Assembly: GCF_016858305.2 (NCBI RefSeq)
Contig: NZ_CP074436.1
Location: 268,001-332,000, forward strand
Direction: 5' to 3'
DNA length: 64,000 nucleotides
DNA from: Polaribacter sp. Q13
GTDB lineage: Bacteria; Bacteroidota; Bacteroidia; Flavobacteriales; Flavobacteriaceae
Part shown: positions 45,997 through 54,748 of the stretch, piece after piece
Layout of the letters: every line of letters starts with the position of its first letter
Numbering within the stretch: position 1 is the stretch's first letter
Made by a program: the position numbers and the translations under genes
The notes under the pieces: generated by a model
What the model saw: the letters and a program-made list of their open reading frames with translations, nothing else
Databases searched by the model: none
Told to the model about the DNA's origin: nothing

Positions 45997-46297
45997 ATTC
46001 AAATATAAGAAATCTAGTAGACTTTATTTTTTGAATAGGAAATTAAAAATAGTATAAGACCATAAGTTTTTAGTATACAGTATATTTATTGCCTTAAATT
46101 TATTTTGTCTAGTTTTTGACTAGTAATAATTTAGAGCTGAATAGTTTTTGTTATTCAATAAATTGAAAAATAATAATAAAAATAGTGATTTTTACATAAA
46201 ACAAACTTGAACTTTTGTTTGGAAGAAAGATTCAATAATGAACACTAAAATACTTTCTTAATTAGTGTCGATAAAAATCAATTAATAATCACTTATA
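45997..46297. other. Divergent promoter region of the regulator and the DUF6786 operon
   Basis: About 300 AT-rich bases without a gene. At 46105-46131 is a 27-base element shared with the region ahead of the sulfatase at 58656. TTTG at 46104-46107 and TAATTTAG at 46127-46134 are 19 bases apart, near the Bacteroidota promoter geometry on the plus strand. No terminator or RNA gene is visible. Confidence 0.55.
46105..46131 (+). promoter_or_regulatory. Shared 27-base element, copy 1
   Basis: TTGTCTAGTT, six variable bases, then TAGTAATAATT. The same 21 fixed bases with the same spacing occur at 58601-58627. Here an inverted CTAGT/ACTAG is included. It lies 166 bases before the DUF6786 gene and overlaps a possible promoter. 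Confidence 0.55.
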
Positions 46298-47482
46298 ATG
46301 ACAAAATTTTTAAAAGTAAGTACATTTATTTCTATCTGTTTTTTAATGATAGTTAGTTGTACTAAATCACCTGTTAAGGGATCGTTTGGTTTTGACTTAG
46401 ATTTTCTAAAAACCTATCAAAAAACAGTAACATTAACGGAGAATAATGGGAAAAGTCAGTTGGTTGTGTTGCCCGATTATCAAGGAAGGGTAATGACAAG
46501 TACTGCAAACGGACTTGAAGGAATTAGTTATGGATGGACAAATTACGATTTAATTGCTTCGGGTAAGTTTGAAAAACATATCAATGTTTTTGGAGGAGAA
46601 GATCGTTTTTGGATTGGTCCAGAAGGAGGTCAATATTCAATTTTCTTTAAAAAAGGAACCTCTTATAGCTTTGAAGACTGGTTTACGCCAAAGGAAATTG
46701 ATACGGAGGCTTTTTCGTTAGAAAGTCAATCTGATACTTCTGTAGCGTTATCAAAAAAGATGAATTTGGTAAACGCACAAGGAACTATTTTTAATATTGA
46801 AGTAAAACGTACGGTATCAATATTTAATAAAAGTGAGATTGAAAAAGATTTAGGAATTGAATTAAGTGAAAATCTTAATTTTGTAGGGTATCAATCTTAT
46901 AATGAGATTTTTAATAAAGGAACTAAAGCATGGTCAAAAGAAACAGGATTACTTTCTATTTGGATTTTAGGAATGTTTATGCCTTCAGAAAATACAACGG
47001 TAATTCTTCCGTATAAAGATTCTTTAGCGTTAAATACGTCGTATTTTGGAACAATTCCTCCAGGAAGATTAACAACAACAGACAAACATGTAATGTTTAA
47101 AGGAAATGGTACAGCAAGGTTTAAATTAGGAATACCACCACGTAATGTTACGCCTTATATTGGTAGTTTTGATGCTGATAAACAAACGCTAACTATTGTA
47201 AAATATAGTTTTAAAGGAGATACAACTTATGTAAATTCTGTTTGGAGAGATCAAGAAAATCCTTATGGTGGAGATGTTATTAACTCTTATAACGACGGGC
47301 CTTTAGAAAATGGTGATCAATTAGGACCATTTTATGAACTAGAAACTTCATCTAGCACAAAAGAATTACAACCAAATGAAGCAATAAAACATATTCATAA
47401 AACTTATCACTTTGAAGGTGACTTTGAGACACTTAATAATATTTCTAAAAAATTATTAAATAAAGATTTGAACGAGCTTTAA
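46298..47482 (+). CDS. DUF6786-family lipoprotein
   Basis: A 394-residue lipoprotein, acylated at C21 (FLMIVSCTKS). Motifs LVVLPDYQGRVMTSTANGLEG, INVFGGEDRFWIGPEGGQ and FYELETSSS match what I know as DUF6786, a beta-sandwich family of Bacteroidota PULs that resembles aldose-1-epimerases in fold. Function is not established; mutarotation or glycan binding are possible. It is the first gene of the plus-strand unit 46298-58467, right after the divergent regulator, and the sulfatase starts 21 bases later. Confidence 0.8.
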   Translation: MTKFLKVSTFISICFLMIVSCTKSPVKGSFGFDLDFLKTYQKTVTLTENNGKSQLVVLPDYQGRVMTSTANGLEGISYGWTNYDLIASGKFEKHINVFGGEDRFWIGPEGGQYSIFFKKGTSYSFEDWFTPKEIDTEAFSLESQSDTSVALSKKMNLVNAQGTIFNIEVKRTVSIFNKSEIEKDLGIELSENLNFVGYQSYNEIFNKGTKAWSKETGLLSIWILGMFMPSENTTVILPYKDSLALNTSYFGTIPPGRLTTTDKHVMFKGNGTARFKLGIPPRNVTPYIGSFDADKQTLTIVKYSFKGDTTYVNSVWRDQENPYGGDVINSYNDGPLENGDQLGPFYELETSSSTKELQPNEAIKHIHKTYHFEGDFETLNNISKKLLNKDLNEL

Positions 47483-47503
47483 AATAAAAATAAATTATAA
47501 AAA

Positions 47504-48967
47504 ATGAAGAAACTGATTTTAATTTTCACCCTTTTTACCAGCTTATTAAGTGTAGGCCAAAAAACTAATTTTAAGAGTAACCAAGATCAAAAACCAAACA
47601 TTGTATTTATACTTATTGATGATTTTGGCTGGATGGATGTTGGGTACAACGGAAGTACTTTTTACGAAACACCGAATATTGATGCACTCGCAAAAGATTG
47701 GATGCGTTTTGATAATTGTTATACGCCAAGCCCAATGTGTTCTCCTACCAGAACAAGTATTTTAACAGGAAAAAACCCAGCAAGACATGGTATTACACAA
47801 TGGTTGCCAGGATTGAATAGAGCCTTTACAAAAAAAGGAGAAAAAGCAACTGTTTTTAGTCCAAAACCAAAAGTACAAGGGATTCAAGAGAGTGAAATAA
47901 CGATAGGAGAAGCATTTCAGGAGGCAGGTTATGAAACTTCATTTATGGGAAAATGGCATATAGGTAGTTTTAAGGAAACAGGCGGACCTAAAAACCATGG
48001 TTTCGATTCTGAAACAGCGGTAATTGAGTCTAATAAGTGTACGATGTTTTATCCGTTTTGGGATAATCCACAGTTTTTTCCAAATGCTAAAGAAGGAGAT
48101 AATTTTACAGATTTGTTAACCGATGCAGCAATTGATTTTGTTTCTGAAAAAAGAGATACACCTTTCTATCTTCATTTATCGCATTTTGCGATGCATGCAC
48201 CCATTGAAACATCTTATGAATTGCGTACAAAATTTCAGAAAAAAGCAAACAACCTTCCTGAAAATGGTGCATTTTGGAATGATTACGAATTCACACATAA
48301 AAAAATAAAAGCAAGACAAGATGACGCTGAATATGCAGGTGAATTATATACGTTAGATAAAAACATCGGGAAGTTGGTAGCTGCTTTAAAAAAAGAAGGA
48401 TTGTATGAAAATACTATAATTGTATTTACGGGTGATAATGGCGGACGTTCTAGTTTTATGGGCGGACATCCAACGTCTAACGAACCTTTAAAAGGTGGGA
48501 AGACCTATGTTTTTGAAGGTGGAATGAGAACGCCTCTTTTAATTCATTGGCCAGGACATTCTAAAGCTGGAATGCAAACAAATGTACCTGTTACAAGCAT
48601 GGATTTTTATCCAACTTTGTTGGAAATGGCAGGATTACCGCAAAAACCAAAACAACATGTAGATGGTAAAAGTTTTGTGCCTTTATTTAATGGAGGGAAG
48701 TTTGAACACAAGGCTATGTATTGGCATTTTCCACATTATCAAGGTGAGGGAAGTTATCCAGCAAGTGCTATTCGTGTTGGGGATTATAAATTGATTAATC
48801 ATTATCATCATAACAAAAAGCAATTATTTGATGTGATTAAAGATCCTTATGAAAAAACAGATTTAGCAGATAAATATCCTAAAAAAGTTGCTAAAATGTA
48901 TAAAAAATTGATGAGCTACTTGAAAAAAACAGGAGCTCAAATTCCACAACCAATAGCTGAAAAATAA
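47504..48967 (+). CDS. S1-family sulfatase (formylglycine-dependent)
   Basis: A 487-residue secreted sulfatase. The signal peptide ends near SVGQK. Metal ligands are D39-D40 in FILIDDFGWMD; the formylglycine site is C79 in CSPTRTSILTG (CxPxR type). GKWHIGSF, HFAMHAPIE and FTGDNGGRSSF complete the active site. It removes sulfate esters from polysaccharide, here probably from agar-type galactan. The reading frame continues after the stop codon as a further 30 sense codons (48968-49057), described separately, which suggests the protein was once longer or that a neighbour decayed. Confidence 0.95.
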   Translation: MKKLILIFTLFTSLLSVGQKTNFKSNQDQKPNIVFILIDDFGWMDVGYNGSTFYETPNIDALAKDWMRFDNCYTPSPMCSPTRTSILTGKNPARHGITQWLPGLNRAFTKKGEKATVFSPKPKVQGIQESEITIGEAFQEAGYETSFMGKWHIGSFKETGGPKNHGFDSETAVIESNKCTMFYPFWDNPQFFPNAKEGDNFTDLLTDAAIDFVSEKRDTPFYLHLSHFAMHAPIETSYELRTKFQKKANNLPENGAFWNDYEFTHKKIKARQDDAEYAGELYTLDKNIGKLVAALKKEGLYENTIIVFTGDNGGRSSFMGGHPTSNEPLKGGKTYVFEGGMRTPLLIHWPGHSKAGMQTNVPVTSMDFYPTLLEMAGLPQKPKQHVDGKSFVPLFNGGKFEHKAMYWHFPHYQGEGSYPASAIRVGDYKLINHYHHNKKQLFDVIKDPYEKTDLADKYPKKVAKMYKKLMSYLKKTGAQIPQPIAEK

Positions 48968-49060
48968 TCAGATGAAAACACAGGTTTATACGAAGAAGAG
49001 CATGTGATTTATGATGAAGGTGTTCAATTTATGCTTATTGAATTAATTAAAAAGCATTAA
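48968..49060 (+). pseudogene. Remnant C-terminal coding segment in frame with the sulfatase
   Basis: Directly after the sulfatase TAA, in the same frame, 30 sense codons read S-DENTGLYEEEHV, IYDEGVQF, MLIELIKKH and then stop (49058-49060). The composition is that of a real protein end, with no start codon of its own before MLIELIKKH. Either a nonsense mutation removed a C-terminal extension, or it is the last piece of a deleted gene. I do not recognise the family. Confidence 0.45.
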
Positions 49061-49074
49061 TTAAAAAATATTAA

Positions 49075-51693
49075 ATGAAACAAAAAATTCAACTCTTAGT
49101 AACTGCACTTATAATATGCACTTCAGCTTTTTCGCAAGAAGTAGGTTTTTTGTTCAAGGATAAAAGTAAAAATGTAGAGGAGCGTGTTACAGATTTAATG
49201 CAACGCATGACACTAGAAGAAAAAATAGATTTTACTAGTGGAATGCGTCTTAAAGGGCATGGTCCGGGACAATATGATGGAACCAAGATAAATAATCGTT
49301 TAGGTATTCCTGCTTTTAAAATTTATCATGGACCGACTGGAGTTAACGCCGTTCGATATATTAAAAAGGCCGGTACCTATTATTCTACACCTATTAATAT
49401 GGCGTGTACTTGGAATCCAGAATTAGTTGAAGAAACGCTTAATTCTATGAGTAAGGAATTGAATGCCGCTGGAGGACAATCTAATGCAGGTCCGGGTATG
49501 AATATCATTAGAGACTTGCGTTGCGGGAGAAGTTTTGAATATTTCACGGAAGATCCTTTTTTAAACGGACAAATTGCAAAGGCCTATGTTAAAGGGGTGC
49601 AATCTGAGGGTAATATTGCTATTTTAAAACACTTTATTTGTAACAATCAGGAACGTGAACGTAATTATATTGATGTAAAAGTTGGGGAGCGAGCACTTCG
49701 TGAGATTTATCTCCCAGGCTTTAAAACGGCGGTAAAAGAAGGAGGTGCTTTAGGCATTATGACTGGGTATAATTATGTAAATGGTTTTAAATCTTCTGAA
49801 AATAAACACCTTATTAATGATATTCTAAAAAAGGAATGGGGTTTTAAAGGCGTTGTTATGACCGATTGGTCTGGCTCAGGGAAATCTTTTAAAAGAATGA
49901 TTGATGCAGGTTTGGATTTAGAGATGCCTCGTCCCGAAAAATATATAGTTGCCGATGTGTTAAAAGCAATTAAGGATGGTGAAATTTCAGAAGAACAGAT
50001 AAATGAACAAGTTCGTAGAATACTTCGTGTGATGTTTATATCAGGTGTTTTTGATAAAACTCCAGAATATCAGTTAGATTTAATTGCTACAGATGAAAAT
50101 ATTGAATTGGCTCGTAGAGTAGCCGAAGAAAGTATGGTTTTATTGAAAAACAAGGATGATTTGTTGCCAATTAACCGAAATGAGGTGAAAAATATTGCTG
50201 TTATTGGTCCTAATGGTGAATACGGCAACCATTTTAGAGAAGGTCAAAAAAGCTATCATTTATTGCAAGGAGGAGGAAGTGCACATGTGGAAGCTCCTTA
50301 CAAAAAAACAAGTACGCCATTTGCAGGTGTAAAAAATAAAGCAGGTAGTAACATCAATGTTTCTTATGAACCTGGTTGCTTGGCAGAACACGGTTTTTCT
50401 ATTATTAAAAGTGACTTTTTTAAGACAAAGAATAATAAACCAGGTTTAAATGCCGAATATTTTGGGAATAACAATCTCGAAGGTAAAGCAACGAATAAAA
50501 TAGACCCCGAGATATCTTTCATTTGGCATAAAATACCTGATATTATCGAACAGGGAAATAAATACCAGAGTGGTTCAAAAAAAGGATTTTCGGTAAGGTG
50601 GAAAGGAAAAATTATAGCACCTAAAAGTCGGAATTATAGCTTTGAAGTGAAAGCCTTTGGAAAGGCTAAAGTATTTATTGATGGCGTTGAAATCATAAAT
50701 AAATATAGAGACAGTGGAAACTGGGACAGATACGCTGTTGGCAACACTTATTTAGAAGCTGGAGCGCATAACATCCGTGTTGAATTCCGTAAGTTTAGTC
50801 CAAGCAATCAATGTATCTTACTTTGGGATTATGATAACGATGAGTATTTGAAAAGAGCAATTGAACTGGCTAAAAAATCAGACGTAGTTATTATGCCTGT
50901 AGGAACTTCGGGTAAACTCGAATCAGAGTCTAAAGATAGAAATGAAAAATTAAATCAGACCGAAAGTTTATCCCTTTCAAGAGCACAAGAAAATCTAATT
51001 CGCGAAGTTGCAAAAGTGAATAAGAATGTAGTGGTCGTAACATACACCTCAGGTGTTGTGTGTGAACAGTGGAAAGATGAGGTAAAGGCGATTATTTATG
51101 CCGGATTCCCTGGTCAAGAAGCAGGTAATGCCTTGGGTAATATTATTTTTGGTGATGTAAATCCTTCCGGAAAACTTACTGTTTCTATTCCCAAATCAAT
51201 TTCTCAATACCCAGATGATTTTTATTCGTATGATGATAAAATTACCTATAATGAAGGAATTTATGTAGGATACAGATATTTTGACAAGCACAGACTATCA
51301 CCTTCATTTTCATTTGGACATGGATTAAGTTACACTCAATTTGAATATAACAACCTTAAAGTTTCTCAATTAGCAAGAGTTGGAGAAGTAAAAATAAAAG
51401 TTGCAATCACTAATATTGGAAAAGTTAAAGGAAAAGAAGTTGTTCAACTATACGTAAATGATCCTGTTTGTTCTGTTGATAGACCACAGAAAGAATTAAA
51501 AGGTTTTAATAAGGTTGAATTAGAACCAGGAGAAACAAAAGAGCTCGAATTTTTGTTAGATAAAGATGATTTTTCATTCTTTAGGGAAAAAGAAAATCGT
51601 TGGGTATTTGAACCGGGAGCATTTAATGTATTAATAGGTTCTTCATCAAAAGACATCAGGAAAACAGAACGTTTTATAATAAATAAATTATGA
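49075..51693 (+). CDS. GH3 glycosidase with inserted PA14 domain
   Basis: An 872-residue secreted enzyme with a signal peptide ending near TSAFSQE. The GH3 N-terminal barrel includes EERVTDLMQRMTLEEKI, GPGMNIIRDLRCGRSFEYFTEDP and ILKHFICNNQE; the nucleophile is D264 in VVMTDWSGSG. The second GH3 domain is split by a PA14 module (about 455-595: GLNAEYFGNNNLEG to CILLWDYDND). A fibronectin III-like domain ends the chain. This order is that of beta-glucosidase-type GH3 enzymes with PA14. Substrate in a galactan locus could be a beta-linked galactose or xylose; this is open. It overlaps the next start by 4 bases (ATGA). Confidence 0.93.
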   Translation: MKQKIQLLVTALIICTSAFSQEVGFLFKDKSKNVEERVTDLMQRMTLEEKIDFTSGMRLKGHGPGQYDGTKINNRLGIPAFKIYHGPTGVNAVRYIKKAGTYYSTPINMACTWNPELVEETLNSMSKELNAAGGQSNAGPGMNIIRDLRCGRSFEYFTEDPFLNGQIAKAYVKGVQSEGNIAILKHFICNNQERERNYIDVKVGERALREIYLPGFKTAVKEGGALGIMTGYNYVNGFKSSENKHLINDILKKEWGFKGVVMTDWSGSGKSFKRMIDAGLDLEMPRPEKYIVADVLKAIKDGEISEEQINEQVRRILRVMFISGVFDKTPEYQLDLIATDENIELARRVAEESMVLLKNKDDLLPINRNEVKNIAVIGPNGEYGNHFREGQKSYHLLQGGGSAHVEAPYKKTSTPFAGVKNKAGSNINVSYEPGCLAEHGFSIIKSDFFKTKNNKPGLNAEYFGNNNLEGKATNKIDPEISFIWHKIPDIIEQGNKYQSGSKKGFSVRWKGKIIAPKSRNYSFEVKAFGKAKVFIDGVEIINKYRDSGNWDRYAVGNTYLEAGAHNIRVEFRKFSPSNQCILLWDYDNDEYLKRAIELAKKSDVVIMPVGTSGKLESESKDRNEKLNQTESLSLSRAQENLIREVAKVNKNVVVVTYTSGVVCEQWKDEVKAIIYAGFPGQEAGNALGNIIFGDVNPSGKLTVSIPKSISQYPDDFYSYDDKITYNEGIYVGYRYFDKHRLSPSFSFGHGLSYTQFEYNNLKVSQLARVGEVKIKVAITNIGKVKGKEVVQLYVNDPVCSVDRPQKELKGFNKVELEPGETKELEFLLDKDDFSFFREKENRWVFEPGAFNVLIGSSSKDIRKTERFIINKL

Positions 51694-53330
51694 TGAAAGC
51701 AATTCTATGTATACTTCTAGTAATTACGATTAATCTTAATGTTCATGCTATAGACAGAATAGCAGACCCTAATAATACGCCACAAATTATTGAATGGTGT
51801 AAAGACGGCATCACTACAAAAATCTCGTTTCCAGAAGGAACTTATCTGTTTTCTACACCTATTAGTTTAGAGAATAATAACATGATTTTTGAAGGCGCAG
51901 GAGAAAATAAAACCATTCTAAAACTTAACGCCAAAAAGAATTCGCTTGTTGATGCTAAAGGAAGTAACGGGTTTTTTACCAAACTAACTTTTGATGGTGG
52001 CATGAATCAAAAGACTTGGGGGAATGCTATTTTTCGATTCAATAAAAGTAAAAACCACAGGTTTGAGGAGGTACATTTTACCAATTCAGTATATAGAGCA
52101 ATTTGTGCATTTGGGGGCTACGCTACCGATGGTATGGTGGTAAAAAGATGCGAGTTTAGTAATATAGACGACGGAGTAATCCAAATTTTTAACCGTAATA
52201 CGGCTTCTCGGAATGGAGAGGTAATCGTTAAGGTAGATAAGGTTGTTATCGACAGCTGTATATTCAGATCTGGATATCTGAATGCAATTATTTCAGATAA
52301 TGGTAACGACCGCAGAAATAGTGGTGATGGAACGGGAACTCGTTATACAGAAAGTACCAGTTTAAGTGGAACTGAGATTACGAATAACCTTTTCGAAAAA
52401 ACAATGCAATTCCATATAGGAATGGTGCAAACTTCCGATGTAATTATTCGCAACAATACATTTATGGGCATTGCTGATAATACAGGTAGTGGAGGTCAGG
52501 CGCTGCATTTTGAGCAATTCTTACGCAATTTCGAGATTTACGATAACACGTTTCATATGTCAAATACCGTGGATCAGGCTTATCAATACATCTATTTCCA
52601 TGGTACCGAAGGGCATAAACGAGTAACCCAAGAAAGACCAAGTAATACCTACGCCACATGGACCTATGAATATAACGGAAGTAACGAACGACGCGCAAGT
52701 ACAACTTGTACTAGTACAGGACACATTGATCCAGATTGTAAACGTCAGGTTCATATTTATGGTCCGCGCAATGTTTATATTGCGGGTAACACTTTTAATG
52801 CTTCCACAAAAATTTCTAGGTTTATCATTTTTACGGAAGGAGAAAATATACAAATCGGTACAAAAAAGGATGGAACTCTTGCCTTAAACCAATTTATGGG
52901 TGGAGATGACAATACTTTGAAAATTACATTCACAGGGAAAGATGAAGGTTGTGGAGATGTGTTAATTCGTGCCAACCAAGGGATACTTGAATCGAATATA
53001 GATATTGGCGATGTGTCATACGATTTACCGGCCGTTAGACTTACAAAACCCATAGTTGTTGAAGGCACATTGGGGCTACCAAATTCGCTCATTGTAAATA
53101 AACCCTTATTTTACCCAAATCCTGCATCTAAATTTATAAAACTAAACAAGATTTATCACCTTAAAAGTGCAAATATTGTAACCTTTTCTGGGCAGGTAGT
53201 TAAACAGTTTTCACAACAAGAAATTAATCAACAAGAACTTGATTTAAGTAATATAATTCCAGGCGTTTACATTCTGAAAATGCAAACGTTTAAGGGAGAA
53301 ATAGTCGCCGATAAATTAATTATTAAATAA
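51690..53330 (+). CDS. Secreted right-handed beta-helix protein with T9SS sorting domain
   Basis: A 546-residue protein with a signal peptide ending near NVHAID. The body (about 25-460) is a parallel beta-helix: repeated turns such as VVIDSCIFRSG, DVIIRNNTFMGI, NFEIYDNTFHMS and NVYIAGNTFNAS. Residues from about 475 form a type A T9SS C-terminal domain (YPNPASKFIKLNK to GVYILKMQTFKGEIVADKLIIK), so it should be secreted or surface attached. Helix proteins of this kind include polysaccharide lyases and GH28/GH82-like hydrolases; the catalytic family is not recognisable. Conserved RRNSGDGTGTRYTESTSL and ERPSNTYATW blocks are shared with the paralogue that follows. Confidence 0.85.
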   Translation: MMKAILCILLVITINLNVHAIDRIADPNNTPQIIEWCKDGITTKISFPEGTYLFSTPISLENNNMIFEGAGENKTILKLNAKKNSLVDAKGSNGFFTKLTFDGGMNQKTWGNAIFRFNKSKNHRFEEVHFTNSVYRAICAFGGYATDGMVVKRCEFSNIDDGVIQIFNRNTASRNGEVIVKVDKVVIDSCIFRSGYLNAIISDNGNDRRNSGDGTGTRYTESTSLSGTEITNNLFEKTMQFHIGMVQTSDVIIRNNTFMGIADNTGSGGQALHFEQFLRNFEIYDNTFHMSNTVDQAYQYIYFHGTEGHKRVTQERPSNTYATWTYEYNGSNERRASTTCTSTGHIDPDCKRQVHIYGPRNVYIAGNTFNASTKISRFIIFTEGENIQIGTKKDGTLALNQFMGGDDNTLKITFTGKDEGCGDVLIRANQGILESNIDIGDVSYDLPAVRLTKPIVVEGTLGLPNSLIVNKPLFYPNPASKFIKLNKIYHLKSANIVTFSGQVVKQFSQQEINQQELDLSNIIPGVYILKMQTFKGEIVADKLIIK

Positions 53331-53341
53331 ATTTTAAACAG

Positions 53342-54733
53342 ATGAAATATAATATAATAAAAATAATAGCACTAGTGCTTATTGGACTTTTCAGTTCAGT
53401 TATGCTTGAGGCTCAAGAAAGAGTAGCCAATCCTAAAAATACTGACGACATTTTAAAATGGGTGAAAGACGGAAAAACAACAAAAATTATCTTTCCCGCT
53501 GGAACGTATAAATTTTCAGATCCTATCACTTTAAAAAACGATAACTTAATCCTAGAAGGGAGCGGTATTGGTAAAACTGTACTTAAATTAACTGCTAAGA
53601 GAGGAGTGTTTATTGATGCGGTAGGTGATGCTGCCTTTATATCAAACTTAACCATTGATGGCGGAGATAATCAAAAAAGTTTTGGGAGTTGTATCTTCAA
53701 ATTTAACAAAAGCAAAGCACATCATTTTGAAGAGGTAGAATTTACTAATTCTATTTGGAATGCAATAACTGCCCAACGCGCATATGCAACTGATGGCTTG
53801 GTTTTAAAGAATTGTGTTTTTTCTAATATCGATTATTATCCAGTTCAAATTTTTAATAGGAATACTAATTTAAGAGGCGGAGAACTAATTGTAAGCGTGG
53901 AAAAAGTAATGATAGACGGCTGTGTTTTTAAAGAAGGCTACGAAAGTGCTATAAATAGCGATAACGGAAATGACAGAGAAGATAGTGGAGATGGAACAGG
54001 CAGAAGATATACCGAGAGCACGAGTTTAAACGGAACCATTATTCAGAATTGCATTTTTGAAAAAAGTAGGAAGTTTAACATAGGCATGGTACAAACAGCC
54101 GATGTTATTATTAGGAACAACCAATTTATGGGAATCGTAGATAATGCAGGAGGTGGATGTCAGGCAATTCATTTGGAGCAGTGTACACATAATATGGAAA
54201 TCTATGATAATACATTCCAAATGCCTAACACTGTAAGCAAAAACTATTTATACATACGCATTAGTGGTACTGAAGGACATAAGCGCGCAACGCAGCAACG
54301 CCCAAGCGATACCTATAAAAGCTGGACCTATTATGTGCACGGAAGTAACGAGCGTAGAGCAAGTATTGCATGTGCAACGGAAGGAAATATCAATAAAGAT
54401 TGCAAGCGAGATGTACATGCTTATGGTCCACGTAATATTTATATTGCTGGTAATACCTTTAATGCATCCGAAAAAGTTTCGCAATACCTCTCAATTGGAG
54501 AGGGAGAAAATATAAGAATTGGAATCAAAAAGGATGGTACAGTTGCTTTAAACCAATTTCTTGGAGGAACTACTACATCAAAAAAAATAAGTTTCGGTGG
54601 GCATGATGAAGGTTGCGGTGATGTGCTCATTAAAGCTGGACAAAACATTACGAAAAAGAATATAGATATTAAAAAGGTACATTTTGACTTGCCTCCGATT
54701 AGAATAAAGAAACCAATAATAATAGAAGAATAA
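53342..54733 (+). CDS. Right-handed beta-helix protein, paralogue without sorting domain
   Basis: A 463-residue protein with a signal peptide ending near LEAQER. It aligns along its whole length with the preceding protein: NNDNLILEGSG-type turns, DVIIRNNQFMGIVDNAGGG, REDSGDGTGRRYTESTSL and RPSDTYKSWTYYVHGSNERRAS. It stops where the T9SS domain of its neighbour would begin. So the pair looks like a tandem duplication in which one copy is surface-directed and the other periplasmic. Candidate catalytic residues cannot be picked from one pair, but Lys, Arg and Asp in the DGGDNQKSFG and RRYTEST regions are invariant. Enzyme class unknown. Confidence 0.82.
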   Translation: MKYNIIKIIALVLIGLFSSVMLEAQERVANPKNTDDILKWVKDGKTTKIIFPAGTYKFSDPITLKNDNLILEGSGIGKTVLKLTAKRGVFIDAVGDAAFISNLTIDGGDNQKSFGSCIFKFNKSKAHHFEEVEFTNSIWNAITAQRAYATDGLVLKNCVFSNIDYYPVQIFNRNTNLRGGELIVSVEKVMIDGCVFKEGYESAINSDNGNDREDSGDGTGRRYTESTSLNGTIIQNCIFEKSRKFNIGMVQTADVIIRNNQFMGIVDNAGGGCQAIHLEQCTHNMEIYDNTFQMPNTVSKNYLYIRISGTEGHKRATQQRPSDTYKSWTYYVHGSNERRASIACATEGNINKDCKRDVHAYGPRNIYIAGNTFNASEKVSQYLSIGEGENIRIGIKKDGTVALNQFLGGTTTSKKISFGGHDEGCGDVLIKAGQNITKKNIDIKKVHFDLPPIRIKKPIIIEE

Positions 54734-54748
54734 ATTGATTTTACTGAA

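Noticed and set aside
52462..53092. Long antisense open frames inside the beta-helix genes
   Set aside because: They overlap well-supported coding sequence, have no matching motifs and arise from its composition.
51690..53330. Alginate or pectate lyase by fold
   Set aside because: The beta-helix shape alone does not assign a family, and I see no pectate-lyase or PL6 catalytic signature.
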